Assembly: GCF_030410045.1 (NCBI RefSeq)
Contig: NZ_JAUFRA010000006.1
Coordinates: 370,507 to 434,506 of the forward strand
From: Marivivens donghaensis
GTDB taxonomy: Bacteria > Pseudomonadota > Alphaproteobacteria > Rhodobacterales > Rhodobacteraceae
Reading direction: 5' to 3'
DNA: 64,000 bases
Part shown: positions 41,719-49,851 of the stretch, one piece after another
How positions within the stretch are numbered: the stretch's first letter is position 1
How the letters are laid out: each line of letters starts with the position of its first letter
The notes under the pieces: generated by a model
Told to the model about the DNA's origin: nothing
Seen by the model: only the letters and a program-made list of their open reading frames with translations
Database searches by the model: none
Position numbers and translations under genes: made by a program

Positions 41719-42332
41719 GCACGCTCTATCGGGGCTTCAGCATTAAACCGTGCGGGCTCTGCCAGAGCCGCTTTCAACCGTTTCCGATATTCACCACGTG
41801 GGATTTCGATCCCGCCCAAGGATGCCAAATGCGGCGTCAGGAATTGCGTGTCGAACAGGGTGAACCCGTCGAGCCGTAGTCGGTCGATCAGCCATGCCAG
41901 CGCGATTTTGGACGCATCGGTGTGGCGCGAAAACATGCTCTCCCCGAAATAGGCCCCACCTAAGGCCACGCCGTAGCTGCCACCGATCAGGGTATCGCCC
42001 TCCCAGACCTCGACCGAATGGGCAAAGCCAGCCTTATAGAGCGCGCTGTAGAGCGCAAAGATGGTATCGCTGATCCATGTCTCATCACGGTCAGCGCAGC
42101 CCTCTACGACCTGCTCGAACGCTGTGTCAAAGCTGACCCTGAACCCGCCCCGCCGCATCCGTTTGGCGAGGCTGCGCGAGATGTGGAACCCGCCGATAGG
42201 GATGATGCCGCGAAACCGTGGATCGACCCAGAACACCTCTGGATCATCGCGGGACTCTGACATGGGGAACACGCCCGACGCATAGGCGTTGAGCAAGAGT
42301 TCAGGTGTCAGGGCAGGGGCTTCGTCACGCAT
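41682..42332 (-). CDS. aat: Leucyl/phenylalanyl-tRNA--protein transferase
   Basis: A 216-residue member of the L/F transferase family. The core pattern is readable: LTPELLLNAYASGVFPMSESRDDPEVFWVDPRFRGIIP, VWEGDTLIGGSYGVALGGAYFGESMFSR, and FDTQFLTPHLASLGG. It adds Leu or Phe to N-terminal Arg or Lys of proteins and so marks them for ClpAP degradation (N-degron pathway). I take the ATG at 42332 (MRDEAPALTPELL); a GTG at 42350 and an ATG at 42344 are also in frame, and none has a strong ribosome site. It lies downstream of accC on the same strand with a terminator between. Confidence 0.92.
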   Translation of the reverse strand: MRDEAPALTPELLLNAYASGVFPMSESRDDPEVFWVDPRFRGIIPIGGFHISRSLAKRMRRGGFRVSFDTAFEQVVEGCADRDETWISDTIFALYSALYKAGFAHSVEVWEGDTLIGGSYGVALGGAYFGESMFSRHTDASKIALAWLIDRLRLDGFTLFDTQFLTPHLASLGGIEIPRGEYRKRLKAALAEPARFNAEAPIERAYSVIQRSTQTS

Positions 42333-42362
42333 AATGCGCACCATAGGCACAGTTGCGGCATA

Positions 42363-42396
42363 GAAAAAGGGCGCGCTGTGGTAGCGCGCCCTTTTA
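42363..42396 (-). terminator. Terminator of the accBC operon
   Basis: GGGCGCGCT/AGCGCGCCC perfect 9-bp stem around GTGGT, with CCCTTTTTCTA on the minus strand. It shares the outer sequence of the valS and sulP terminators. Confidence 0.86.
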
Positions 42397-42398
42397 AA

Positions 42399-43742
42399 TC
42401 AGGTGTTGGCTTCGAGCCATTTTTCCAGCCAGTGGATGTTGTAATTCCCTGACTGCACATCCGGTTCCGCAAGGAGTGCGTGGAACAGCGGGATGGTGGT
42501 ATCGACGCCATCAACGATCAGTTCGCCCAAGGCACGGTTAAGACGGGCCAAGGCTTCGGGACGGTCGCGGCCATGCACGATCAGTTTCCCGATCAAGCTG
42601 TCGTAATAGGGCGGGATCGAATAGCCGTCATAGAGCGCGGAATCCATCCGAACGCCCAGACCACCCGGCGCGTGATACTGCGTGATCTTACCGGGGCAGG
42701 GGCTAAAGTTCGGGAGCTTTTCAGCGTTGATCCGAACCTCAATCGCGTGGCCGTTGATCTTGAGGTCGTCTTGGGTGAACGACAGGCCCTGCTTTGCAGC
42801 AACGCGGATCTGTTCACGCACGAGGTCGACGCCAAAGATGCCTTCGGTCACGGGGTGTTCCACCTGAAGGCGGGTGTTCATTTCGATGAAATAGAACTCT
42901 CCGTCCTCATAGAGGAACTCAATCGTGCCAGCGCCCGAATAGCCCATTTTGCCGATTGCCTCAGCACAGATGCCACCGATACGGGCGCGCTCTTCTGCAG
43001 TGATGCAAGGGCCAGGGGCCTCTTCAAAGACCTTTTGGTGACGACGCTGGAGCGAACAATCACGCTCACCAAGGTGAACGCCGCCGCCCATACCGTCGCC
43101 AAAGACCTGCACCTCAATGTGGCGCGGCTTTTGGAGGTATTTCTCCATGTAGACTTCGGCGTTGCCAAATGCGGCTTTCGCTTCAGAACGTGCGGTCGAG
43201 AAGGCGGTTTCCAGCTCTTTCTCGTCCTTTGCCACTTTCATCCCGCGGCCACCGCCACCAGCGGTCGCTTTGATGATGACAGGGTAGCCCATGTCAGCGG
43301 CCGCTTTTTTCGCGGAAGCAATGTCAGGCACGCCACCCGCAGAGCCCGGAACAACTGGGATGCCCAGCTTTTCAGCGGTTTCTTTTGCGGTGATCTTATC
43401 GCCCATCATGCGGATGTGTTCCGCCGAGGGACCGATAAAGGTCAGGTCGTGATCTTCGACGATCTGAACAAAGGCCGCGTTTTCCGAGAGGAAGCCATAG
43501 CCTGGGTGGATCGCCTGAGCGCCCGAGATTTCACAAGCGGAGATGATCGCGGGGAAGTTCAGGTAGGATGCGGTGGAAGAGGGCGGTCCAATACAGATCG
43601 CTTCGTCTGCCATACGGACGTGCATCGCATCAGCGTCAGCGGTCGAGTGGACCGCAACCGATTTGATACCCATCTCGCGGCAGGCGCGCACGACCCGAAG
43701 GGCAATCTCGCCACGGTTCGCAATGAGGATTTTATCGAACAT
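42399..43742 (-). CDS. accC: Acetyl-CoA carboxylase, biotin carboxylase subunit
   Basis: A 447-residue ATP-grasp enzyme. It begins MFDKILIANRGEIALRVVRACRE. It carries the glycine-rich ATP loop (KATAGGGGRGMKVAKDE), ECDCSLQRRHQK-like RDCSLQRRHQKVFEEAP, and the catalytic region FIEMNTRLQVEHPVTE. It carboxylates the biotin on AccB, the first half-reaction of malonyl-CoA synthesis. It follows accB by 11 bp in one operon. Confidence 0.97.
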   Translation of the reverse strand: MFDKILIANRGEIALRVVRACREMGIKSVAVHSTADADAMHVRMADEAICIGPPSSTASYLNFPAIISACEISGAQAIHPGYGFLSENAAFVQIVEDHDLTFIGPSAEHIRMMGDKITAKETAEKLGIPVVPGSAGGVPDIASAKKAAADMGYPVIIKATAGGGGRGMKVAKDEKELETAFSTARSEAKAAFGNAEVYMEKYLQKPRHIEVQVFGDGMGGGVHLGERDCSLQRRHQKVFEEAPGPCITAEERARIGGICAEAIGKMGYSGAGTIEFLYEDGEFYFIEMNTRLQVEHPVTEGIFGVDLVREQIRVAAKQGLSFTQDDLKINGHAIEVRINAEKLPNFSPCPGKITQYHAPGGLGVRMDSALYDGYSIPPYYDSLIGKLIVHGRDRPEALARLNRALGELIVDGVDTTIPLFHALLAEPDVQSGNYNIHWLEKWLEANT

Positions 43743-43753
43743 GGGGCGCAGCC

Positions 43754-44248
43754 TTATTCGATGATAACGAGCGGAGCACCGAAATCGACCGGCGAACCGT
43801 CAGCAACAATGATCGTCTTGATCTTGCCGGATTTTGGCGACGGGATCTGGTTCATTGTTTTCATCGCTTCGATGATCAGAAGCGTGTCGCCTTCGTTCAC
43901 GGTCTGACCGACGGTGACGAAGGGTGCAGCACCGGGTTCAGCAGCGAGGTAAGCGGTACCAACCATCGGCGAAGTCACAGTGCCCGGGTGCGATGCAGGA
44001 TCGTCATTGGCAGCAGCAACAGGCGCAGCAGCGGCGGGTGCAGCAGCAGGTGCAGCGGCAGCAGCAGGCGCAGCAGGCATTGCCATCGTCTGAACGATTT
44101 GCTGCTGACGGCTTACCCGAACGTTCAGGCTGTCGTTGTCGCCATATTCGCGGACGACTTCCAATTCGGTGAGGTCATTTTCGCGGAGGAGTTCTGCCAA
44201 TGCGCGGATAAAATCCACATCGCCGTCGTGGCTGCGTTCTTTGCTCAT
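43754..44248 (-). CDS. accB: Acetyl-CoA carboxylase, biotin carboxyl carrier protein
   Basis: A 164-residue BCCP. The N-terminal domain (VDFIRALAELLRENDLTELEVVREYGDNDSLNVRVSR) leads to an alanine/proline-rich flexible linker (roughly residues 60-85). The C-terminal biotinyl domain follows, with the biotin lysine in EAMKTMNQI. It shuttles carboxybiotin between AccC and the carboxyltransferase. It is the first gene of accBC. The 190-bp region before it holds the liv terminator and no other obvious motif. Confidence 0.96.
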   Translation of the reverse strand: MSKERSHDGDVDFIRALAELLRENDLTELEVVREYGDNDSLNVRVSRQQQIVQTMAMPAAPAAAAAPAAAPAAAAPVAAANDDPASHPGTVTSPMVGTAYLAAEPGAAPFVTVGQTVNEGDTLLIIEAMKTMNQIPSPKSGKIKTIIVADGSPVDFGAPLVIIE

Positions 44249-44374
44249 CTTTTCTCGGCCCTTGCCATTACGTTGCGTCCGCCCTGAAAAAGTGCGGTTG
44301 GTTCTGGCTTATACGCCAATGAATAGAGGCTGGAAAGCGTTAGGCGTAGCCTTTCGGGGGTAATAAACGGCAAA

Positions 44375-44400
44375 CAGGCCCAACCGTCGGGTCGGGCCTG
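44375..44400 (-). terminator. Terminator of the liv-type operon
   Basis: CAGGCCC...GGGCCTG with additional inner pairing. On the minus strand TTTGCCGTTT follows. It is 42 bp past the livF-like stop. Confidence 0.72.
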
Positions 44401-44441
44401 CAAGAAAATGTCGCAACCTTTGATGTTTGCGCAATAACGTA

Positions 44442-45191
44442 TCAGATCGCCAGATACTTGGACCGCAAGGCCTCGTCTTCGAGGACCTCTTGGGCCGAGC
44501 CATCAAACACCACCGTGCCCGTGTCGAGGATCACCGCGCGGTCCGCCAATTTAAGCGCAGCGACGGCGTTCTGTTCCACGATGATCGTTGTGATGCCTTG
44601 GTCACGGATGATTTTGAGCGTCTTTGCGATCTCTTGGACGATCACAGGGGCGAGGCCCTCATAGGGTTCATCAAGAAGCAGAACTTTGATGTCACGGGCC
44701 AAGGCGCGCGCAATCGCGAGCATCTGCTGTTCGCCGCCCGAAAGGGTGATGCCCTCTTGGGTGCGGCGCTCTTTGAGGCGCGGGAACAGTTCGTAGATGC
44801 GTTCCAGCGACCAGCCGATTGGCGGTGCGATCTGTGCGAGCTTCAGGTTCTCTTCGACCGTCAGACCGGGGATGATGCAACGATCTTCGGGCACGAGGCC
44901 GATACCCGCAGCAGCAGCCTGATGCGATTTCATCAGGTGCAGCGGCTGGTGGTCGAGCCAGATCTCACCGTGTTTCAGCGCAGGATCGTCCATGCGTGCA
45001 ATGGCCCGCAAGGTCGATGTTTTGCCCGCACCGTTACGGCCCAAGAGCGCGAGGATTTCGCCCTCGTGGATGTCAAAGCTGACGCCTTGCACGATATAGC
45101 TTTCGCCGTAGTAGGCCTGAATGTCCCATACGCTGAGGTATTTGGCATGGGTGGCGGCGTTGTTGACGTTTTTGTCGAACGGTTTGTTCAT
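44442..45191 (-). CDS. livF: LIV-type ABC transporter ATPase (LivF-like)
   Basis: A 249-residue ATPase of the branched-chain amino acid/amide transporter class. It has Walker A (GRNGAGKTST), signature LSGGEQQMLAIARAL, Walker B VLLLDEPYEGLAP and a switch region TTIIVEQNAVAAL, all typical of LivF. It powers import through LivH/LivM. The gene is last in the operon SBP-livH-livM-livG-livF. The substrate is not shown by this subunit; the naming follows the family, not a demonstrated ligand. Confidence 0.92.
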   Translation of the reverse strand: MNKPFDKNVNNAATHAKYLSVWDIQAYYGESYIVQGVSFDIHEGEILALLGRNGAGKTSTLRAIARMDDPALKHGEIWLDHQPLHLMKSHQAAAAGIGLVPEDRCIIPGLTVEENLKLAQIAPPIGWSLERIYELFPRLKERRTQEGITLSGGEQQMLAIARALARDIKVLLLDEPYEGLAPVIVQEIAKTLKIIRDQGITTIIVEQNAVAALKLADRAVILDTGTVVFDGSAQEVLEDEALRSKYLAI

Positions 45192-45202
45192 GATCAGCCC
45201 CC

Positions 45203-45961
45203 TTAGACCTGTGCTTCGCCCAAGTACGCTTCACGCACTTTGGGGTGGCCTTTGATGTTTTCTGGCGTTTCTTCGATCAAGGGCGTGCCCTGAGCGAGAA
45301 CCGTGATCCGTTCCGCAAGCGAGAACACAACGTGCATGTCATGTTCGATGATCGCCATGGTGATGTCGCGCTTCGCCTTGATCTCTTTCAGAAGATCGAT
45401 GGTGTTGTTGGTATCAGCACGCGCCATCCCTGCGGTCGGTTCGTCGAGCAGCAAGAGTTTCGGGTTCTGCACCAGACACATCGCCATTTCCAAACGACGT
45501 TTGTCACCGCGCGATAGGCTACCTGCATGCATGTTGCGTTTGTCTTGCATGTTCACATCCAAGAGCATCTGCTCTGCCATCTCGACGATGTCCTTTTCAG
45601 ACTCGACGGTTTCGATAGCATGCATACGGAACGCCCCATCACGCTTTGCAAAGCAGGGGATCATCACGTTCTCGATCACCGACAGGTCGCTAAAGATTTC
45701 CGGTGTTTGGAACACGCGGGAAATGCCCATCTGGTTGATCTCGTGCGGTTTGCGGCCCAGCACCGACTGACCGTCAAACATGACCGAACCAGAGTCGGGG
45801 ATCAATTTGCCAACCAGACAGTTGAGCAGGGTCGATTTACCGGCGCCGTTCGGACCGATGATGGCGTGAACCGTGTTTTCCTTAACGGACAGGTTCACAT
45901 CACCCAGTGCCTGCAACCCGCCGAAGCGTTTGTTGACGCCTTTGACTTCAAGAATACCCAT
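45203..45961 (-). CDS. livG: LIV-type ABC transporter ATPase (LivG-like)
   Basis: A 252-residue ATPase with Walker A (GPNGAGKSTLLNCLVG), a LivG-type signature SRGDKRRLEMAMCL (note S-R-G-D for the usual S-x-G-x) and Walker B LLLLDEPTAGMA, then IIEHDMHVVFSLAERITVL. The pair LivG-LivF forms the ATPase dimer. It is 11 bp upstream of livF and 12 bp downstream of livM, consistent with a single transcript. Confidence 0.92.
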   Translation of the reverse strand: MGILEVKGVNKRFGGLQALGDVNLSVKENTVHAIIGPNGAGKSTLLNCLVGKLIPDSGSVMFDGQSVLGRKPHEINQMGISRVFQTPEIFSDLSVIENVMIPCFAKRDGAFRMHAIETVESEKDIVEMAEQMLLDVNMQDKRNMHAGSLSRGDKRRLEMAMCLVQNPKLLLLDEPTAGMARADTNNTIDLLKEIKAKRDITMAIIEHDMHVVFSLAERITVLAQGTPLIEETPENIKGHPKVREAYLGEAQV

Positions 45962-45973
45962 TGGTTTCTCTCC

Positions 45974-47164
45974 TTATTCGGCAGGCTGGTTAGAGGAATC
46001 TTCGTCTTTGCCACGGTTTTTCCACCAAGAGGCAATCCGCTGGCCACCCTCAACGAGGCCGCCCGGCAAGAAGATAACGATCAGCATGAACAGCACGCCC
46101 AAGGTCAGGTGCCAGCCTTCACCCACAAAGCGGGCAAAGAACCAAACGACGACCGACTCGAGGCTATCCGGCAAGAAGCTGAACCAGCTGTGCAGGATGG
46201 TTTCGTTGATCTTTGAGAAGATGTTTTCGCAGTATTTGATGAAGCCAGCGCCCAGCACAGGACCCATAAGGGTGCCCGCACCACCGAGGATGGTCATCAG
46301 AACAACCTCGCCCGACGCAGTCCACTGCATACGCTCTGCACCAGCCAGCGGGTCCATCGCAGCCAGCAACGCGCCAGCCAGACCAGCATAGATGCCAGAG
46401 ATCACGAAAGCTGCCAGCGTGTAGGGACGCGAGTTCAGACCCGTGTAGTTCATACGCTGCTGGTTCGATTTTACCGCGCGCAGCATCATGCCGAACGGCG
46501 AACGGAAAATCCGCAGCGACATGTAGAAGCCAAGGATCGCGATGACCGCGCAGACGTAGAAGCCCACGTTGAAGTCAAAGCTCCATGCGCCGATGTCCAG
46601 CGTGTAGGTGCTGTTCATCTTCATGCCGAACAGACCCGGCACAGGCAAAGAGCTGGTATCCGCCGCACCGTCGAGGATACGCGGGTCGTTCAGGTTTAGC
46701 TGAAGGCCCGTTTCGCCGTTGGTGATCGGTGTCAGAACCGAGTAGGCCAGTCGGTAGCTCATCTCTGCAAACGCAAGCGTCAGGATCGAGAAGTAGATGC
46801 CCGAACGGCGCAAGCTGATGTAACCGATAGCTAAAGCGAAGAGGCCCGATACGATCATCGCGAGGATGATAGCAGGCAGGATGTTCATCGACAGGAGTTT
46901 GAACATCCAGACGGCAGAGTAGGACCCCACACCCAGAAAGGCTGCGTGACCGAACGACAGGTAGCCCGTCAGACCGAACAGGATGTTAAATCCGATCGCC
47001 ATCAGGCCGTAGATCGCAAATCGCTGCATCAGCGCAGGATAGCCTGCGTTGAACTGCGCCATCGCGCTATCCGTCGGGAAAGGGTTCAAAAGGAACGGCG
47101 TCAGCAAGGTCAGCGCGACCACGATCAGCAGGAATTTGGTGTCTTTTTGGTTCAAGCCGAACAT
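45974..47164 (-). CDS. livM: LIV-type ABC transporter permease (LivM-like)
   Basis: A 396-residue permease with about ten membrane segments. The LivM signature runs YGLMAIGFNILFGLTGYLSFGHAAFLGVGSYSA. The EAA-type region MMLRAVKSNQQRMNYTGLNSRPYTLAAFVISGIYAGLAGALL and MTILGGAGTLMGPVLGAGFI are also present. A hydrophilic loop of about 60 residues in the middle is longer than in typical LivM. The last 20 residues are polar (KNRGKDEDSSNQPAE). It forms the translocation pore with LivH, whose gene lies 3 bp upstream. Confidence 0.92.
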   Translation of the reverse strand: MFGLNQKDTKFLLIVVALTLLTPFLLNPFPTDSAMAQFNAGYPALMQRFAIYGLMAIGFNILFGLTGYLSFGHAAFLGVGSYSAVWMFKLLSMNILPAIILAMIVSGLFALAIGYISLRRSGIYFSILTLAFAEMSYRLAYSVLTPITNGETGLQLNLNDPRILDGAADTSSLPVPGLFGMKMNSTYTLDIGAWSFDFNVGFYVCAVIAILGFYMSLRIFRSPFGMMLRAVKSNQQRMNYTGLNSRPYTLAAFVISGIYAGLAGALLAAMDPLAGAERMQWTASGEVVLMTILGGAGTLMGPVLGAGFIKYCENIFSKINETILHSWFSFLPDSLESVVVWFFARFVGEGWHLTLGVLFMLIVIFLPGGLVEGGQRIASWWKNRGKDEDSSNQPAE

Positions 47165-47167
47165 GGA

Positions 47168-48190
47168 TTAGTCCTCCATCACGCCCTTGCGACCCATGAG
47201 GCCACGTGGACGGGTAAGTAGAATGACGATGGCGACGAGGTAGATGATGATCTGGTCGATGCCGGGGATGATCGCTTTGACTTCGTTGAGCGATGCAAAG
47301 GACTGCAGAATGCCCAAGAGGAAGCCCGCAGCCACAGCGCCCGGAAGCGAACCCATGCCACCCACAACCACCACAACAAAGGACAGCACGAGGAAGTCCA
47401 TACCCATGTGGTAGTTGGGCGACAGGATTGGCGTATACATCACACCCGCCAGACCCGCGACGCCAGCAGCGAGGCCGAACATCAGGGTAAAGCGTTTGTC
47501 GATGTCGATCCCTAGAAGGCCCACCGTTTCACGGTCAGCCATACCTGCGCGAACAACCATCCCGAAGGTGGTGAACTGAAGGAAGGCAAAGACGCCGCCG
47601 ATGATCACAGCCGAGAAGAAGAAGTAAACCAAACGCCACACAGGATAGAAGATATCCATGCCCAACATCGCACCAATGTTCACGGTGCCCGAATAGTCGG
47701 ACGGTGCCATCATCTGGATTGGGTTCGCGCCAAAGAAATACTTCACGATCTCTTGCAGCACGATCGCCAGACCAAAGGTCACAAGGATCTGGTCCGCGTG
47801 GGGGCGTTTGTAGAAGTGTTTGATCAGTCCGCGCTCCATCGCCCAACCGACAAAGAGCATCACGGGGATGGTCAGTAGGATGGCCAGCGGCACGGAATAG
47901 TTGATCATCGCAGACCCGACGGTCTCGCCGAACCATGCCTCGACATAGGGTGTCTTAACCTCGAGAGGTTTGCCCAAGAAGTCGGTCTTGGTCGGATCGA
48001 GCGAGACTTTCGAAATTTCGAAAACCTTTCGCAAGGTCACAGCGCAGAAGGCGCCGATCATGAACAGCGCACCGTGCGCAAAGTTCACAACACCCAATGT
48101 GCCGAAGATGAGAGTAAGGCCCAACGCGATCAGCGCGTAGGCCGAGCCTTTTTCAAGGCCATTGAAAAACTGCAGGATAATAGCGTCCAT
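47168..48190 (-). CDS. livH: LIV-type ABC transporter permease (LivH-like)
   Basis: A 340-residue permease. LFNGLEKGSAYALIALGLTLIFG-like FFNGLEKGSAYALIALGLTLIFGTLGVVNFAHGALFMIGAF is the LivH signature. VRAGMADRETVGLLGIDIDKRFTLMFGLAAGVAGLAGVM is the coupling-loop region and VVVVGGMGSLPGAVAAGFLLGI follows. I start it at the ATG at 48190 (MDAIILQFFNG) rather than further upstream, because the upstream codons lie in the intergenic hairpins. It follows the binding-protein gene after about 95 bp. Confidence 0.92.
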   Translation of the reverse strand: MDAIILQFFNGLEKGSAYALIALGLTLIFGTLGVVNFAHGALFMIGAFCAVTLRKVFEISKVSLDPTKTDFLGKPLEVKTPYVEAWFGETVGSAMINYSVPLAILLTIPVMLFVGWAMERGLIKHFYKRPHADQILVTFGLAIVLQEIVKYFFGANPIQMMAPSDYSGTVNIGAMLGMDIFYPVWRLVYFFFSAVIIGGVFAFLQFTTFGMVVRAGMADRETVGLLGIDIDKRFTLMFGLAAGVAGLAGVMYTPILSPNYHMGMDFLVLSFVVVVVGGMGSLPGAVAAGFLLGILQSFASLNEVKAIIPGIDQIIIYLVAIVILLTRPRGLMGRKGVMED

Positions 48191-48220
48191 TGTCCCCGCC
48201 CTGTCTTGGGAGTGGCTAAA

Positions 48221-48269
48221 CCCCCGTGCGTTGACGGGGGCGAACCGGCCGCGCATTGTGCGCGACCGG
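48221..48269 (-). terminator. Pair of hairpins between the binding-protein gene and livH
   Basis: CCCCCGT/ACGGGGG (48221-48240) and CCGG-C-CGCGCA/TGCGCG-A-CCGG (48245-48269) stand side by side with no T-run. Such pairs after a binding-protein gene commonly slow RNase or cause partial termination, giving more binding protein than permease. Confidence 0.55.
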
Positions 48270-48285
48270 CCTATGTGAGTGGTGA

Positions 48286-49629
48286 TTAAGCGCCCGGGTT
48301 ACACTGACCGAGGTCGCCACCGGCGAACATCGGGTGATCCGGTTCGTATTCGACCTGAGCACGCGGGGTCGTTTCAACGATTTCCAGCGTGTCGTATTCG
48401 TTGGTCGGGTTCTCTGCGCCCTTCATAACCAGAACGTCTTTGAAGCACTGGTGGTCCGCACCGCGGTACAGAACCGGACCGTTGCCCATGCCGTCGAATT
48501 CGAAATCTTCGAGAGCTTCGACAACGCCACATGGGTTGAAGGTACCTGCGCGGGTTACAGCATCTGCATAGAGCAGGGTCTGAACATACGAGGTGTGTGC
48601 AGCGTTTGACGGCGGACGGCCATATTTTTCGCCGAACGATTTTACGAAGGCCTGGGTGCCAGCGTCTTGCAGCTGCCAGTTCCAGTTCATCGAACCGTAT
48701 ACGCCTTGGATGTTAGAGCCAGCACCAGCCGCCATCAGTTCCGAGTAGAGCGGAACAACGATTTCGAACTGCTTGCCGTTCACCATCTTGTCACGAAGAC
48801 CGAACTGAACTGCTTGCGACAGCGAGTTCACCATGTCCCCGCCGTAGTGGTTCAGGATCAGAACATCTGCGCCCGAGTTCAGAACTGGCGCGATGTAGGA
48901 CGAGAAGTCGCCTGCGCCAACTGGCGTGCGAACCTTCTCAACGGTCTGCCAGCCGAGAGCTTCGGTGGATGCCGCGATCGACTCTTCCTGTGTCCAGCCC
49001 CAAGTGTAGTCAGCGGTGAGGTGATACGCGCGACGCTCGGTGCCATAGGCGCTGCCCAGAACCGGAGCCAGAGCAGCACCCGACATGTAGGCGTTAAAGA
49101 AGTGACGGAAACCGTTTGCCTTGCGGTCTTTACCGGTTGTGTCGTTCGAGTGGGTCAGAGCGGCCATGAAGATCACGCCAGCTTCTTGACACAGACCCTG
49201 AACAGCAACAGCCACGCCCGAGGACGAACCGCCAGTGATCATCACAGCGCCGTCTTTCTGGATCATCGACTGTGCGGATGCACGTGCAACGTCAGATTTG
49301 GTCTGGGTGTCACCAGTGACGAAGGTCACTTTCTTGCCCAGGATACCAGCGCCATCGAGTGCTTTGGACGAGAAGGTGTTCAGCATACCGCCGTCGCCTT
49401 CGCCGTTCAGGTGCTCAACAGCGAGCTGGAATGCGCGCAGTTCGTCGAGACCTTCCTCAGAGTAGGGGCCAGTTTGCGGAACGTTGAAACCAAACACGAC
49501 TTCGCTGCCTGTTGGGGCATTAGTAAAGCCGCTGTGGCTTTCAGCGCGTAGGTAAGTCGGCAGAAGCAGGCCAGAGCCGGCGATAGCGCCAGACTTCAGC
49601 ACGCCACGACGCGAGAATTTATTGGACAT
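48286..49629 (-). CDS. Periplasmic substrate-binding protein of LIV-type transporter (Tat signal)
   Basis: A 446-residue type I binding protein. The N-terminus SNKFSRRGVLKSGAIAGSGLLLPTYLRAES has a twin-arginine motif (S-R-R-G-V-L-K), so it is probably folded before export. The body shows the amide/urea/branched-chain amino acid binding fold (VVFGFNVPQTGPYSEEGLDELRAFQLAVEHLN; VMITGGSSSGVAVAVQGLCQEAGVIFMAALTHSND; ADYTWGWTQEES). The ligand cannot be named. The start ATG at 49629 is preceded by AATAGGGAGGATAAT. It leads the transporter operon and faces a short-chain acyl-CoA type regulator across a 222-bp AT-rich gap. Confidence 0.9.
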   Translation of the reverse strand: MSNKFSRRGVLKSGAIAGSGLLLPTYLRAESHSGFTNAPTGSEVVFGFNVPQTGPYSEEGLDELRAFQLAVEHLNGEGDGGMLNTFSSKALDGAGILGKKVTFVTGDTQTKSDVARASAQSMIQKDGAVMITGGSSSGVAVAVQGLCQEAGVIFMAALTHSNDTTGKDRKANGFRHFFNAYMSGAALAPVLGSAYGTERRAYHLTADYTWGWTQEESIAASTEALGWQTVEKVRTPVGAGDFSSYIAPVLNSGADVLILNHYGGDMVNSLSQAVQFGLRDKMVNGKQFEIVVPLYSELMAAGAGSNIQGVYGSMNWNWQLQDAGTQAFVKSFGEKYGRPPSNAAHTSYVQTLLYADAVTRAGTFNPCGVVEALEDFEFDGMGNGPVLYRGADHQCFKDVLVMKGAENPTNEYDTLEIVETTPRAQVEYEPDHPMFAGGDLGQCNPGA

Positions 49630-49754
49630 TATTATCCTCCCTATTGTGAAAATCCGCGCCGGGCTCCTCCTTCCCGATGCGAAAAGCATTTTTACATGCA
49701 AGGTCATTATCAAGGGAGTTTCGAAAATCGGGCAACAAGTCACTTGGATATAAT

Positions 49755-49800
49755 GATTTTTTTGTAAAGAAAATCACAATGCTGTGGTATACGTTGTAAA
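49755..49800. promoter_or_regulatory. Repeated TTGTAAA motifs in the divergent transporter/XRE promoter region
   Basis: GATTTT/AAAATC is a 6-bp palindrome (49755-49775) around TTTGTAAA. A second GTTGTAAA lies at 49793-49800, 32 bp away (three helical turns). RamB/PccR-type regulators bind TTTGCAAA-like sites, which differ by one base. The assignment is by analogy. Confidence 0.35.
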
Positions 49801-49851
49801 ATCGTTTTCTCGCAGGTGCGGAAACAGACTGAAAACGTTGAAGGAATCACG

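Noticed and set aside
42480..43907. 475-codon frame opposite accC/accB
   Set aside because: accC and accB are unmistakable on the other strand; the antisense frame shows no family features or ribosome site.
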